Of a DNA stretch of 37,913 nucleotides, positions 23,986-31,939 are shown in pieces. This stretch comes from Gemmatimonadota bacterium (GTDB lineage Bacteria; Gemmatimonadota; Gemmatimonadetes; Gemmatimonadales; Gemmatimonadaceae). Position 1 is the stretch's first letter; the number at the start of each line of letters is the position of its first letter. Made by a program: the position numbers and the translations under genes. The stretch lies in NCBI GenBank assembly GCA_016194585.1, contig JACQBG010000022.1, positions 1 through 37,913 on the forward strand. Reading direction: 5' to 3'. The notes under the pieces were generated by a model, which was given only the letters and a program-made list of their open reading frames with translations, did no database searches and was not told the origin of the DNA.

Positions 23986-26982
23986 ATGTCCCGACCCCTC
24001 GCTTCCGCCGCCGCCCTCTCACTGTCGCTGGCACTCGCGCTCCCGCTCGCTGCCCAGAAGCCTGCCGCACCGAAGAGCGCCACCTCCGCGAAGGCCGCGC
24101 CGGCGACCCTCGCCAGCGTCGACCCCGCCCTCTTCAACGGGCTCCGCTATCGCATGATCGGCCCGGCGCGCGGCGGCCGCGTCACCGCGATCACGGGCGT
24201 GCCGAGCGAGCCGCGCACGTTCTACATGGGAAGCACAGGAGGCGGCATCTGGAAGACCACGGATGCCGGCGCCAATTGGGTGAACATCTCCGACGGCCAG
24301 CTCCCGGTGGGCTCGATGGGGGCCATCGAGGTCGCGCCGAGCGATTCGCGCATCGTGTTCGCCGGCACGGGCTCGAGCAAGATCCGCAGCAACGTCTCGA
24401 TCGGCCGCGGGATGTACAAGTCCGTCGACGCCGGCAAGACGTGGCGCTTCTCCGGGCTGCGCGACGTCGGCCAGATCGCGACCATCCGCGTCGATCCGCG
24501 CAACGCCGACGTCGCCTTCGCCGCCACGCTGGGCAACCCGTTCATCGCCAACCCCGAGCGCGGCGTCTACAAGACCACCGACGGCGGGAAGAGCTGGAAG
24601 AACGTGCTCTTCGTCACCGACAGCACCGGCGCCGCCGACCTCGAGCTGCAGCCGGGGAATCCCGACGTCGTCTTCGCGTCGATGTGGCACGGCATGCGCC
24701 ATCCGTGGACGATCGTCAGCGGCGCGCAGGGCGAGGGGGGCATCTATAAGAGTAGCGACGGTGGAAACTCGTGGACCAAGCTCGGTGGCGGACTCCCGAC
24801 GGGCCTCTTCGGCCGCAGCAACGTCGCCATCTCGGCGGCGGCGCCGAACCGCATCTACGCGCTCATCGAGGCGAAACCGGGCGGCGGACTCTACCGCTCC
24901 GACGACGCCGGCGACTCGTGGACGTACGTGAACGGCGCGCAGACGCTGTGGACACGCCCCTTCTACTACACGACGCTCCAGGTCGACCCCAAGAACCCCG
25001 ACGTCGTGTACGTCGGCAACGAGGGGTGGTTCAAGAGCACCGACGGCGGCAAGACGTTCAAGAGCGAGCGCGTGCCGCACGGCGACAACCACGACCTGTG
25101 GATCAATCCGAACGACCCGCGCATCATGCTCCAGTCGAACGACGGCGGCGCCAACGTGTCGCTCAACGGCGGACGCACATGGAGCACGCAGTACAACCAG
25201 CCGACGGGACAGTCGGAAGAGTGGCGCACCGGTCCGGGGTGCGAGACGGGGCCGATCCTTCCCAACGCCAAGAACCCGAACGTCGTCTACGGCTCGTGCA
25301 AGGGACAGTTCTCGCGCATGAACCTCGTGAGCGGCGACGAACAGCAGTACTGGGTGGGCGGCGAGTCGCTCTACGGCAACGGCGGCAACACGCTCATCTA
25401 CCGCTTCCAGCGCGTGAGCCCGATGGCGCTCTCGCCATTCGACCCGAAGGTGATCTACTACGGCTCGCAGTACCTGCACCGCACGCGCGACGAGGGAGTC
25501 ACGTGGCAGAAGATCTCCCCCGACCTCACGGCGTTCCCGCCGGGCGCGCCGCAGGAGCCGAGCGGCACGCCGATCACCCGCGACGCGACGGGCGAGGAGG
25601 TGTACAGCACGCTCTACGCCATCCGCGAATCGCCCGTGCAGAAGGGGCTCATCTGGACCGGCTCGAACGACGGCCTCGTGCAGGTCACGCGCGACGACGG
25701 CAAGTCGTGGACGAACGTGACGCCGAAGGGGCTCCCCCCCGGCGGCCGCGTGCAGAACATCGAGCCGAGCCCGCACCGTGCCGGCACCGCGTACGTCGCG
25801 ATCTACCGCTTCCTGCTCGGCGACTTCGCGCCGTATCTCTACCGCACCGATGACTTCGGCAAGACGTGGACGCGGCTCACCGACGGTACGAACGGCATCG
25901 CCGCCGACGAACCGACGCGCGTCGTGCGCGAGGATCCGCTGCGGCCGAAGCTCCTCTACGCCGGCACGGAGTTCGGCATGCACGTGAGCTTCGACGACGG
26001 CGCGCACTGGCAGTCGCTGCAGCTCAACCTGCCGGCGACGCCGGTCACCGACATCGTCGTGCACGCGAAGGACCTCGTGCTCTCGACGCAGGGGCGCGCC
26101 TTCTGGATCCTCGACAACGTCACGCCGCTGCACCAGCTCACCGACAAGCTCGTGGCCGCCGAGGCGGTGCTGTACGCGCCGCGCACGGCGACGCGCATGA
26201 AGATCCGCCCGAGCGGCGGGATGGGGCGCGGCGTCGCCGCGCAGTACCCGGCCTCAGGCGCGCAGATCGACTACTACCTCGCGCAGGCGCCGGCCGGCGA
26301 CATCACGCTGACGCTGCTCGACGCCGCGGGGAAGACGATCCGCACCTTCACCAGCGCGGGCGCGGGGGCGACCGCGCCCACCACCGCCGAAGCGGACGAC
26401 GAGGAGAGCTTCCCGCGCCGCCCGTCGGCGCCGCCACGGCTCGACAAGCGCCCCGGCATGCACCGCTTCACCTGGGACCTGCGCTACCCCGGCCCGTGGC
26501 AGAGCGAGCGCGTTCCCGAAGGGGGCAACGGCCCGATGGCGGTGCCGGGCACGTATCAGGTGAAGCTCACCGTCGGCGCGTGGAGCGACACGAAGCGGTT
26601 CACGGTCGTCGAGGATCCGCGGGTCACGGCCGACGGCGTCACCCTCGCCGACCTGCAGGCGCAGTTCGCGCACAACATGAAGGTGCGCGACCTCGTGAGC
26701 GAATCGAACCACGCGGTGGCCCGCATCCGCGCGGCGCAGCAGCAGTATCGCAGCGACGCGGCGATGCTCGGCAAGGTGAACGCGATCGGCGCGAAGCTCA
26801 TCACGCCGCCGGTGCGCTACAGCCAGCCGGAGCTCGCGACGCACGTCACCTATCTCTACTCGATGACCACCGGCGCCGACCAGAAGGTCGGGAACGACGC
26901 GAAGGAACGGCTCGTCGTGCTGCGCAAGCAGCTCGACGTCATCGCCCAGCAGATCAACTCGCTACTGGGGCCTCGTATGTGA
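23986..26982 (+). CDS. Secreted Asp-box (BNR/VPS10-like) repeat protein
   Basis: The 998-residue protein begins with a signal peptide (hydrophobic Leu/Ala core ending LAAQ, residue 24). At least ten Asp-box motifs follow, e.g. STDGGKTF, TTDGGKSW, SSDGGNSW, SVDAGKTW, TRDDGKSW and TDDFGKTW, indicating two beta-propellers as in sialidases and VPS10/sortilin. The C-terminal about 250 residues include a FlgD-like Ig segment (FTWDLRYPGPW, then GTYQVKL) and a helical end. Members of this family are often labelled glycosyl hydrolase without proof; no sialidase catalytic set was identified. GGAG lies about 5 bases before the ATG. The last 29 bp overlap the convergent gene. Confidence 0.88.
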   Translation: MSRPLASAAALSLSLALALPLAAQKPAAPKSATSAKAAPATLASVDPALFNGLRYRMIGPARGGRVTAITGVPSEPRTFYMGSTGGGIWKTTDAGANWVNISDGQLPVGSMGAIEVAPSDSRIVFAGTGSSKIRSNVSIGRGMYKSVDAGKTWRFSGLRDVGQIATIRVDPRNADVAFAATLGNPFIANPERGVYKTTDGGKSWKNVLFVTDSTGAADLELQPGNPDVVFASMWHGMRHPWTIVSGAQGEGGIYKSSDGGNSWTKLGGGLPTGLFGRSNVAISAAAPNRIYALIEAKPGGGLYRSDDAGDSWTYVNGAQTLWTRPFYYTTLQVDPKNPDVVYVGNEGWFKSTDGGKTFKSERVPHGDNHDLWINPNDPRIMLQSNDGGANVSLNGGRTWSTQYNQPTGQSEEWRTGPGCETGPILPNAKNPNVVYGSCKGQFSRMNLVSGDEQQYWVGGESLYGNGGNTLIYRFQRVSPMALSPFDPKVIYYGSQYLHRTRDEGVTWQKISPDLTAFPPGAPQEPSGTPITRDATGEEVYSTLYAIRESPVQKGLIWTGSNDGLVQVTRDDGKSWTNVTPKGLPPGGRVQNIEPSPHRAGTAYVAIYRFLLGDFAPYLYRTDDFGKTWTRLTDGTNGIAADEPTRVVREDPLRPKLLYAGTEFGMHVSFDDGAHWQSLQLNLPATPVTDIVVHAKDLVLSTQGRAFWILDNVTPLHQLTDKLVAAEAVLYAPRTATRMKIRPSGGMGRGVAAQYPASGAQIDYYLAQAPAGDITLTLLDAAGKTIRTFTSAGAGATAPTTAEADDEESFPRRPSAPPRLDKRPGMHRFTWDLRYPGPWQSERVPEGGNGPMAVPGTYQVKLTVGAWSDTKRFTVVEDPRVTADGVTLADLQAQFAHNMKVRDLVSESNHAVARIRAAQQQYRSDAAMLGKVNAIGAKLITPPVRYSQPELATHVTYLYSMTTGADQKVGNDAKERLVVLRKQLDVIAQQINSLLGPRM

Positions 26983-28420
26983 CCGCGGCCGGCAGTTCGG
27001 TCGGGCACGACTCGGAGAGGAGATAGTCGAGGACGTCGGTCGCGCGATAGCTCGCGCGGCCGGCGAGGAACCCCTGCATCGTCTGCAGTTCGTCACCGCT
27101 CGTCATCAGCGGCGGCTCGACGACATCGTCATCGCGACGCTGGCCGAGGCCGATCGTGGCGAGCAGGCCGTTGCAGAGGCACCGCTTGCCGGCCGTGCCT
27201 TCGACCGTGCCGCCCTTCTTCACGAACGTGTCGATCGGCTCCGCCGAGCAGCGGTAGTCGAGACGGCCATCCTCGCGCCGGTACGCCGAACGCAGGTAGC
27301 CCAGGTCGCAGTTCCGGATGCGCGTGTCGTCCTGCTGCACGAGCCCCTCGAGGCGCACGAGCTTGAACGGATAGCCCGTCGGCGACGCGATGGCGTCGGT
27401 GAAGACGACGGCCTTCCCCGCGTTCACGCCGGCGAGCACTTCCGCCTTGAGATGCGGCAGGATGCCCGAGTCGTCGGAGAACGCGAAGAGCGTCCCCACC
27501 TGGATCCCCTGCGCGCCGGCGGCGCGCGCCGCGGCGAGCCCACCCGGCGACGAGACACCGCCGGCGATCCAGAACGGCAGCCCGAGTTCGGCGAGCTTCG
27601 CGAGGTCCACCGAGTCGCGCTCGCCGTAGATCGGCTCGCCATACTCGTTGAGCTTCATCTCGCCGCGCGGCGGCGCGTTGTGGCCGCCCGCCGTCCACCC
27701 TTCGACGACGAAGCCGTCGACCTTGCCGTTCGCCTTGCGGGCGAGCGTCATGGCGAGGGAGTTCGCCGAGACGATGGCGAGGAACATCGGGCGCTTGAGC
27801 TGCGGCGGCGCGGCGAGGTGCTTGGCCGGATCGAACGTGATGAGGTGCGTCTCGCCGGGCAGCGCGCCCTCGACGTCGAGCTTGAGCGACGCGGCGCGCC
27901 CTTCAGCCATCGCGTCGAGCGCGCCCGGGATCTCGCGCGGGATCCCGGCCCCCATGAGCACATAGTCCACGCCGGCGAGCATCGCGCCATAGAGCGACGC
28001 GAGGTTCGGCATCTGCACCTTCGTGAGCAGGTTGATGCCCACGATGCCGTCGTGCCCTTCCTTGGCGAGCCAGACCTCGACGAAGTTGGAGGCCATCGTG
28101 ATCTGCTCGCGCAGCGCGCTCACCGCCTGCCGGTACATCGGGAGCGCCTTGTAGGGCTCGCCCTCGGGCATGCCCGCGGGACGATGGAACCGCTTGAGGA
28201 TCTCGGCCGCGACGTCGGGGAGCGGGAAGTGCTCCAGCGCGCGCCGGATGGAACCGCAGACATCGCCGTCCTGCAACCGTCGCACGAACACGTCGTCGAT
28301 CGCGGTGCCCGACACGACGCCGAGCTGACCCGCCCGGGACACGGCGCGCGCCAATGTCCAGTTGGACACGGCGACACCCATCCCGCCCTGGATCACGAGT
28401 GGCAATGCGGCTGCAGTCAC
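26954..28420 (-). CDS. Nitronate monooxygenase-like flavoprotein
   Basis: From the GTG at 28420 the protein has 488 residues, longer than the usual 320-350. The NMO/2-nitropropane dioxygenase TIM barrel is visible: LPLVIQGGMGVAVSNW, LGVVSGTA, the FMN-binding VEGWTAGGHNAPP (His near residue 253), WIAGGVSSPGGL and GIQVGTLFAFSDDSG. The extra C-terminal third has Cys residues (RNCDLGYLRSAY, KRCLCNGLLATIG) and no assignment. Nitronate monooxygenases detoxify propionate-3-nitronate; the long form may act differently. GGAG precedes the start by 5 bases. The 3' end overlaps the convergent Asp-box gene by 29 bp. Confidence 0.87.
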   Translation of the reverse strand: MTAAALPLVIQGGMGVAVSNWTLARAVSRAGQLGVVSGTAIDDVFVRRLQDGDVCGSIRRALEHFPLPDVAAEILKRFHRPAGMPEGEPYKALPMYRQAVSALREQITMASNFVEVWLAKEGHDGIVGINLLTKVQMPNLASLYGAMLAGVDYVLMGAGIPREIPGALDAMAEGRAASLKLDVEGALPGETHLITFDPAKHLAAPPQLKRPMFLAIVSANSLAMTLARKANGKVDGFVVEGWTAGGHNAPPRGEMKLNEYGEPIYGERDSVDLAKLAELGLPFWIAGGVSSPGGLAAARAAGAQGIQVGTLFAFSDDSGILPHLKAEVLAGVNAGKAVVFTDAIASPTGYPFKLVRLEGLVQQDDTRIRNCDLGYLRSAYRREDGRLDYRCSAEPIDTFVKKGGTVEGTAGKRCLCNGLLATIGLGQRRDDDVVEPPLMTSGDELQTMQGFLAGRASYRATDVLDYLLSESCPTELPAAVTYEAPVAS

Positions 28421-28500
28421 GAACGCTCCGGCGTCGGAATGAGAAGGGACGTGATAGAACCCCCAATTCGGACCGCCGGGTCCAAACAGGGTAACCTTGT

Positions 28501-28530
28501 AAGTTAGGTCGACCGGGCACCCGTGCGCAA
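28501..28530 (-). promoter_or_regulatory. Candidate promoter of the nitronate monooxygenase-like gene
   Basis: On the minus strand TTGCGC (28530-28525) and TAACTT (28506-28501) are spaced by 18 bp, about 80 bases upstream of the GTG start. The match is fair, not perfect. Confidence 0.4.
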
Positions 28531-28544
28531 TTGGCACGCCCACT

Positions 28545-28572
28545 TTGCCCCGGTCCGTGGCAGGTGTACCAT
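28545..28572 (+). promoter_or_regulatory. Candidate promoter of the FKBP lipoprotein gene
   Basis: TTGCCC (28545-28550) and TACCAT (28567-28572) lie 16 bp apart, 66 bases before the ATG at 28638. It is divergent to the promoter proposed at 28501-28530. Confidence 0.35.
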
Positions 28573-28637
28573 CCCTTACGCCGCGCGCGACGGTGCCGTT
28601 GCGCGCGCTCCGTCCCTTCGCGATTCCCGAGGCATTG

Positions 28638-29102
28638 ATGTCATCGACGTTCCGCCGGACCGCCGCCCTCCTCTCGCTCGTCGTCGCCGCCGGCTGCAGC
28701 ACCAGCGCCGACACGCCGGCCACCGCGCCCGACATCTCGACGGTCACATTCGCCTCGTCGCTCGGCATCGACCTCACGCAGTTCACGAAGACGGCCACGG
28801 GGCTCTACTACCGGGACGTGACCGTGGGCACGGGCGCCCAGGTGTCCTCCGGGCAGAACATCACCACGAACTACGTCGGCTGGCTCACGAACGGCACGCA
28901 GTTCGACGCGGGCACGCTGCCGTTCACGTTCGGCGTCGGCCAGGTGATCGCGGGGTGGGACCAGGGACTGGGCGGCATGAAGGTCGGCGGCACGCGCATG
29001 CTGATCATCCCGCCCGCGCTCGGCTATGGCGCGCAAGGCTCGGGCAAGATCCCCGGCAACGCCATCCTCGTGTTCCGGGTGAGCCTGCTCAGCATCCCCT
29101 GA
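28638..29102 (+). CDS. FKBP-type peptidyl-prolyl isomerase lipoprotein
   Basis: A 154-residue protein with a lipoprotein signal (hydrophobic segment then VAAGC, Cys20). The FKBP domain covers residues about 50-154: GLYYRDVTVGTGAQVSSGQ, NYVGWLTNGTQFDAG, FTFGVGQVIAGWDQGLGGMKVGG and IIPPALGYGAQGSGKIPG, followed by LVFRVSLLSI. It catalyses cis-trans isomerization of prolyl bonds in exported proteins; the lipid anchor places it in the envelope. The ATG at 28638 is the only start that leaves the signal intact. Confidence 0.93.
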   Translation: MSSTFRRTAALLSLVVAAGCSTSADTPATAPDISTVTFASSLGIDLTQFTKTATGLYYRDVTVGTGAQVSSGQNITTNYVGWLTNGTQFDAGTLPFTFGVGQVIAGWDQGLGGMKVGGTRMLIIPPALGYGAQGSGKIPGNAILVFRVSLLSIP

Positions 29103-29107
29103 GGGCA

Positions 29108-29205
29108 CGCGCGCCGCGTCGTGCGATGACGACGCGGCGCGCGGTTCCGGCGCGCGTGGCGCGCCGTGTCACGGGGTCGCCGGTCAGCTGATCGGCGACC
29201 CCGTG
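29108..29205. terminator. Two long hairpins between convergent genes
   Basis: The first hairpin, 29108-29143, has 15-bp perfect arms (CGCGCGCCGCGTCGT) around GCGATG. The second, 29170-29205, is a 36-bp near-perfect palindrome (17 of 18 bases paired) with a CACGGGG left end and covers the stop codon (29184-29186) of the M20 peptidase gene. Both could act on either strand. There is no T-tract, so standard factor-independent termination is doubtful; Rho-independent high-GC hairpins without a U-run or mRNA 3'-end protection are possible. Confidence 0.5.
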
Positions 29206-30587
29206 AGGCTCTTCACCAGCCGGTACATGAACTCCGAGGCGTCGTAGAACGCCTTCTGCGGGATGTGCTCGTTCATCCCGTGCGCGTTGGTGGGGCCGTA
29301 GAACTGGCCGCTCACGCCGTAGGTCGGGATCCCCACCGTGCGCAGGAACCGTCCGTCGGTCGCGCCGGTACTCATCGTCGGGATCACCGGCAGCCCGGGC
29401 CACATCTCCTTCGTGTTCCGCTCGAGCTCCGTCATCAGGAGGCCGCTCGCCACCGACGGCGGGCTGTTCTCGGCGACGCCGCGGTGCTTGGTGACCTTCA
29501 CCTTGTCGCCGGCGAGGCGCTGGAGCTGCGCCTGCACGCTGTCGGGATCCTCGTCGGGGAGGATACGGCAGTTCACGTAGGCGCGGGCGCGCTGCGGGAG
29601 CGCGTTGAGCGCGTGGCCGCCGTCGAGCATCGTCGCGACGCACGTCGTGCGCATCTGCGAGTTGTACTGCGCGTCGGTGGCGAGCACGGCGGCGGCCGCG
29701 GCGTCGTGCTCGTTCGCGGCGATGGCCTTCATCGCCGGTCCCATCGGCACGTCGGTGATCGGCGCCGAGCGTTCGAAGTAGGCGCGCGTGATGACGTTGA
29801 GGTGCACCGGGAAGTCGTACGCGCCGACGCGCGACAGCGCGGCCGCGAGCTCGTAGATGGCGTTCTCCTTCACCGGCACCGACGAGTGGCCGCCCGGGTT
29901 GGTGGCCTCGAACATGAAGTTCTGCACCTTCTTCTCGCTCGCCTGCACGTCGTGCGAGAGCTTCTTGCCGTTCTTCACCCGGCCCCCGCCCCCTTCGTTC
30001 AGCGCGTACTCGGCGTCGATGAGGTCACGGTGGTTCTTGATGAGCCAGTCGACGCCGTTGGCCGGGCCGCCCTCTTCGTCGGTGGTGAGGGCGACGATGA
30101 TGTCGCGGTCGGGCACGAAGTGCTCGGCCTTGAGCCGCATGATGAGGGCGAGGTTGATGGCGCCGTCGTCCTTGTCGTCGGCGATGCCGCGGCCGTAGAA
30201 CGTCGAGTCCTTCTCGACGAAGGTGTACGGCGGGAGGGTCCAGTCCTCCGGCTTCGCCTCGACGACGTCGATGTGCGAAAGGAGCAGGATCGGCTTCTTG
30301 CCGAGCTTCTTGCCACGGAGCCGGGCGATGAGGTTCCCCTTGCGCGGCGCGTTGCTGAGCACGGTGACGTCGGAATCGGCGAAACCGGCGGCCTTGAGGC
30401 GCGCCGCCATCGCCTCGGCGGCGGCGAGGGTGGAGCCGTTGCTCTCCTGGGTGTTGATCTCGATGAGCTGTTTGAGGAGGTCGTGGGCGACGGTGTTCCA
30501 CTCTGTCCTGGCTTGCGCCAGGAGGGGGAGGGGGAGGGAAAGGGAGAGGGGGAGGGAGAGTGCGAGTGCGAGTCCGATTCGGCGCAT
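29184..30587 (-). CDS. Secreted M20-family metallopeptidase
   Basis: A 467-residue protein with a strong signal peptide: MRRIG, then a Leu/Ser/Pro-rich core, cleaved after about residue 25 (LAQA). The M20/M25/M40 metal-site motifs are present: LLLSHIDVVEAKPEDW, YGRGIADDKDDGAI, VALTTDEEGGPANGV and the closing GPTNAHGMNEHIPQ. Two zinc ions would be held by His, Asp and Glu from these blocks. Such enzymes are carboxypeptidases or dipeptidases; the substrate is not clear. Codons of the signal core form an unusual tract of alternating CTC and CCC. The stop lies inside a 36-bp palindrome. Confidence 0.92.
   Translation of the reverse strand: MRRIGLALALSLPLSLSLPLPLLAQARTEWNTVAHDLLKQLIEINTQESNGSTLAAAEAMAARLKAAGFADSDVTVLSNAPRKGNLIARLRGKKLGKKPILLLSHIDVVEAKPEDWTLPPYTFVEKDSTFYGRGIADDKDDGAINLALIMRLKAEHFVPDRDIIVALTTDEEGGPANGVDWLIKNHRDLIDAEYALNEGGGGRVKNGKKLSHDVQASEKKVQNFMFEATNPGGHSSVPVKENAIYELAAALSRVGAYDFPVHLNVITRAYFERSAPITDVPMGPAMKAIAANEHDAAAAAVLATDAQYNSQMRTTCVATMLDGGHALNALPQRARAYVNCRILPDEDPDSVQAQLQRLAGDKVKVTKHRGVAENSPPSVASGLLMTELERNTKEMWPGLPVIPTMSTGATDGRFLRTVGIPTYGVSGQFYGPTNAHGMNEHIPQKAFYDASEFMYRLVKSLTGSPIS
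30521..30560. repeat. G-rich tract with quadruplex potential inside a signal-peptide coding region
   Basis: The plus strand at 30521-30560 has six G-runs of three or more (GGGGG, GGGGG, GGG, GGG, GGGGG, GGG) spaced by one to three bases, a textbook G-quadruplex pattern. It is the template strand of the M20 peptidase gene, and the tract encodes Leu/Ser/Pro residues of the signal peptide. No other such run was seen in the window. Confidence 0.7.
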
Positions 30588-30652
30588 GGGGGCGGGTGAG
30601 GGAGTGATCGAGAATCTCGCGCCGGCGGTGGGGCGCGGCAACCGCGGTGTGC

Positions 30653-30723
30653 GGTGCACCGTGATCCGTTCACGGTGCACCGAACACGAGCCACGGTACG
30701 CGGTGCACCGTGCACCGTGCACC
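30653..30723. repeat. GGTGCACC palindromes between the M20 peptidase and a membrane protein gene
   Basis: A perfect inverted repeat covers 30653-30681: GGTGCACCGTGA, then a 5-bp spacer, then TCACGGTGCACC. From about 30702 the short palindrome GGTGCACC is followed by tandem GTGCACC units up to 30723. The cluster is in the divergent gap (30588-30794) and could bind a regulator or form cruciforms. The role is unknown. Confidence 0.65.
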
Positions 30724-30737
30724 CGCCGGTACGGGTC

Positions 30738-30782
30738 TTGCGCTCGCACGATACCGCCCGTAATGTACTTTATCACATAAAG
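30738..30782 (+). promoter_or_regulatory. Sigma-70-like promoter with a PadR-type operator
   Basis: TTGCGC (30738-30743) and TAATGT (30761-30766) have a 17-bp spacer. ATGT at 30763-30766 and ACAT at 30775-30778 are separated by 8 bp, matching the ATGT-N8-ACAT sites of PadR regulators, and the same bases include CTTTAT/ATAAAG around CAC (30768-30782). Repression at the -10 is the simplest inference; no padR gene is in the window. Confidence 0.5.
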
Positions 30783-30794
30783 CGCGAGACGCCC

Positions 30795-31358
30795 GTGCCC
30801 GACATCCCATCGCTCTTCCGCCGCTGGCTCCCCTTCGCCTTCCTCGGCGTGACGGTGCCGCTGCTCGTCTACGTCGCCGTGCAGCAGTCGCAGCGCAACG
30901 ACGCCAACGACCCGCAGCTCCAGATCGCCGAGGACCTGGCGCGCGCGCTCGAGCGGGGTGTGAGCGCGGCGCAGGCGGTTCCCGCCGGGGCCGTGGACGT
31001 CGCCGAGAGTCTGGCGCCGTTCGCCGTGGTGTACGACGCGCGAGGCACCCCGGTCGCCGGCAACGGGACGTTGCGCGGCCGGCTCCCCGCCCCGCCCGAC
31101 GGCGTGTTCTCGTTCGTGCGCGAACACGGCGAGGAGCGCGTCACTTGGATGCCCGAGCGGACGGTCCGGCTCGCCGCCGTCGTCCGGCGCACCACCGCGA
31201 ACGGCGGGGGCTTCGTGCTCGCCGCCCGGTCGCTGCGCGAGGTCGAGCAGCGCGAGCACTACACGATGGTCGTGTGCGCGGGGATGATCGTCGTGCTCAC
31301 GCTCGGCTCGCTGGCGCTGCTCGCGATGGGCGACGCCGTGCTCGGCATGCCGGGGTGA
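30795..31358 (+). CDS. Two-helix membrane protein with an extracytoplasmic middle region
   Basis: A 187-residue protein from a GTG at 30795. Residues 11-29 and 157-177 are membrane spans; the 125-residue middle (LARALERGVSAAQAVPAG, then LAPFAVVYDARGTPVAGN, later FSFVREHGEERVTW) should face the periplasm and resembles the sensor half of histidine kinases. No kinase, HAMP or other output domain follows, so it could be a truncated sensor or an orphan ligand-binding protein. The gene follows a promoter with an operator-like repeat. The start has no strong ribosome site. Confidence 0.65.
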   Translation: MPDIPSLFRRWLPFAFLGVTVPLLVYVAVQQSQRNDANDPQLQIAEDLARALERGVSAAQAVPAGAVDVAESLAPFAVVYDARGTPVAGNGTLRGRLPAPPDGVFSFVREHGEERVTWMPERTVRLAAVVRRTTANGGGFVLAARSLREVEQREHYTMVVCAGMIVVLTLGSLALLAMGDAVLGMPG

Positions 31359-31419
31359 CGCGCGGCGAGGGCGGCCGCCGCGTCGGCTGGACGCCGCGAG
31401 CCGCCGCGCGCGACGGCCG

Positions 31420-31863
31420 CTAGCGCTTCTTCGCGAGGATGGTGCCGCGGCAGGTCGCGGCGCCGCAGTGGCACGGGAAGCGCCGCTTCGCCGCGGGCGA
31501 GTGCCGTTCCTCGAGCACGTACGCGTAGTCGTAGGCGAGTTCCTCGCCCGGCGCGATGTCGTGGATGGTCTCGATCCAGATGCGCCCGTCGTCGATCACC
31601 GCGTCGCAGTTCGGCGCGCACGAGTGGTTGATGAACCGCGCCTCGTTGCCGTCGACCGCCGCGTCGATGACGACGTCGTCGTCGATCGCGAACAGGAACG
31701 TGTGATGCCGTTCGCCTTCCGCGTCGGGATAGCGCGCCTCGGCCTGCGCGGGGGTGAGCCGCTCCCCCGCGTACTCGATGAGGCGCACCCCCGCGGGGAT
31801 GGGGCGCGTGGCGAACGCGCCGGACCCCTGGATGGGCGATTCGCGGATCTCGAATGGGAGCAC
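31420..31863 (-). CDS. SET-domain protein-lysine methyltransferase-like protein
   Basis: A 147-residue protein with a GTG start at 31863 (LPFEIRESPIQGSGAFATR). The SET signatures are SGAFATRPIPAGVRLIEYAGE, RFINHSCAPNCDA (residues 77-88), and GEELAYDYAY, in which Tyr113 is the usual catalytic Tyr. The post-SET zinc motif follows: CHC, then C138 in CRGTI. SET enzymes methylate lysines of proteins using S-adenosylmethionine. Bacterial members are found in several lineages and their target here is unknown. A terminator hairpin of the upstream gene ends within 5 bases of this start, so transcripts may be nearly leaderless. Confidence 0.88.
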   Translation of the reverse strand: MLPFEIRESPIQGSGAFATRPIPAGVRLIEYAGERLTPAQAEARYPDAEGERHHTFLFAIDDDVVIDAAVDGNEARFINHSCAPNCDAVIDDGRIWIETIHDIAPGEELAYDYAYVLEERHSPAAKRRFPCHCGAATCRGTILAKKR

Positions 31864-31867
31864 GGAC

Positions 31868-31923
31868 GAAAAATACGCGCCCCGCACGAGGTGCGGGGCG
31901 CGTCGCCGGCGCCGAGGCGCCGG
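31868..31923 (-). terminator. Intrinsic terminator of the sigma2/FecR fusion gene
   Basis: On the minus strand a 12-bp perfect stem (CGCGCCCCGCAC arms, 31876-31902) with a 3-base loop is followed by TATTTTTC at 31875-31868. A second palindrome at 31906-31923 (CCGGCGCC/GGCGCCGG) lies between the stop codon and the stem. It ends directly at the SET gene start. Confidence 0.8.
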
Positions 31924-31939
31924 ACGGGACGTGCGATCG

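Noticed and set aside
27129-28507. Several open frames on both strands inside the nitronate monooxygenase-like gene
   Set aside because: They are Arg/Ala/Gly-rich shadows; only the frame ending at 26954 shows flavoprotein motifs.
30654-30794. Upstream extension of the two-helix membrane protein
   Set aside because: The added residues come from the GGTGCACC repeats and the promoter region; a GTG at 30795 directly precedes the membrane protein sequence.
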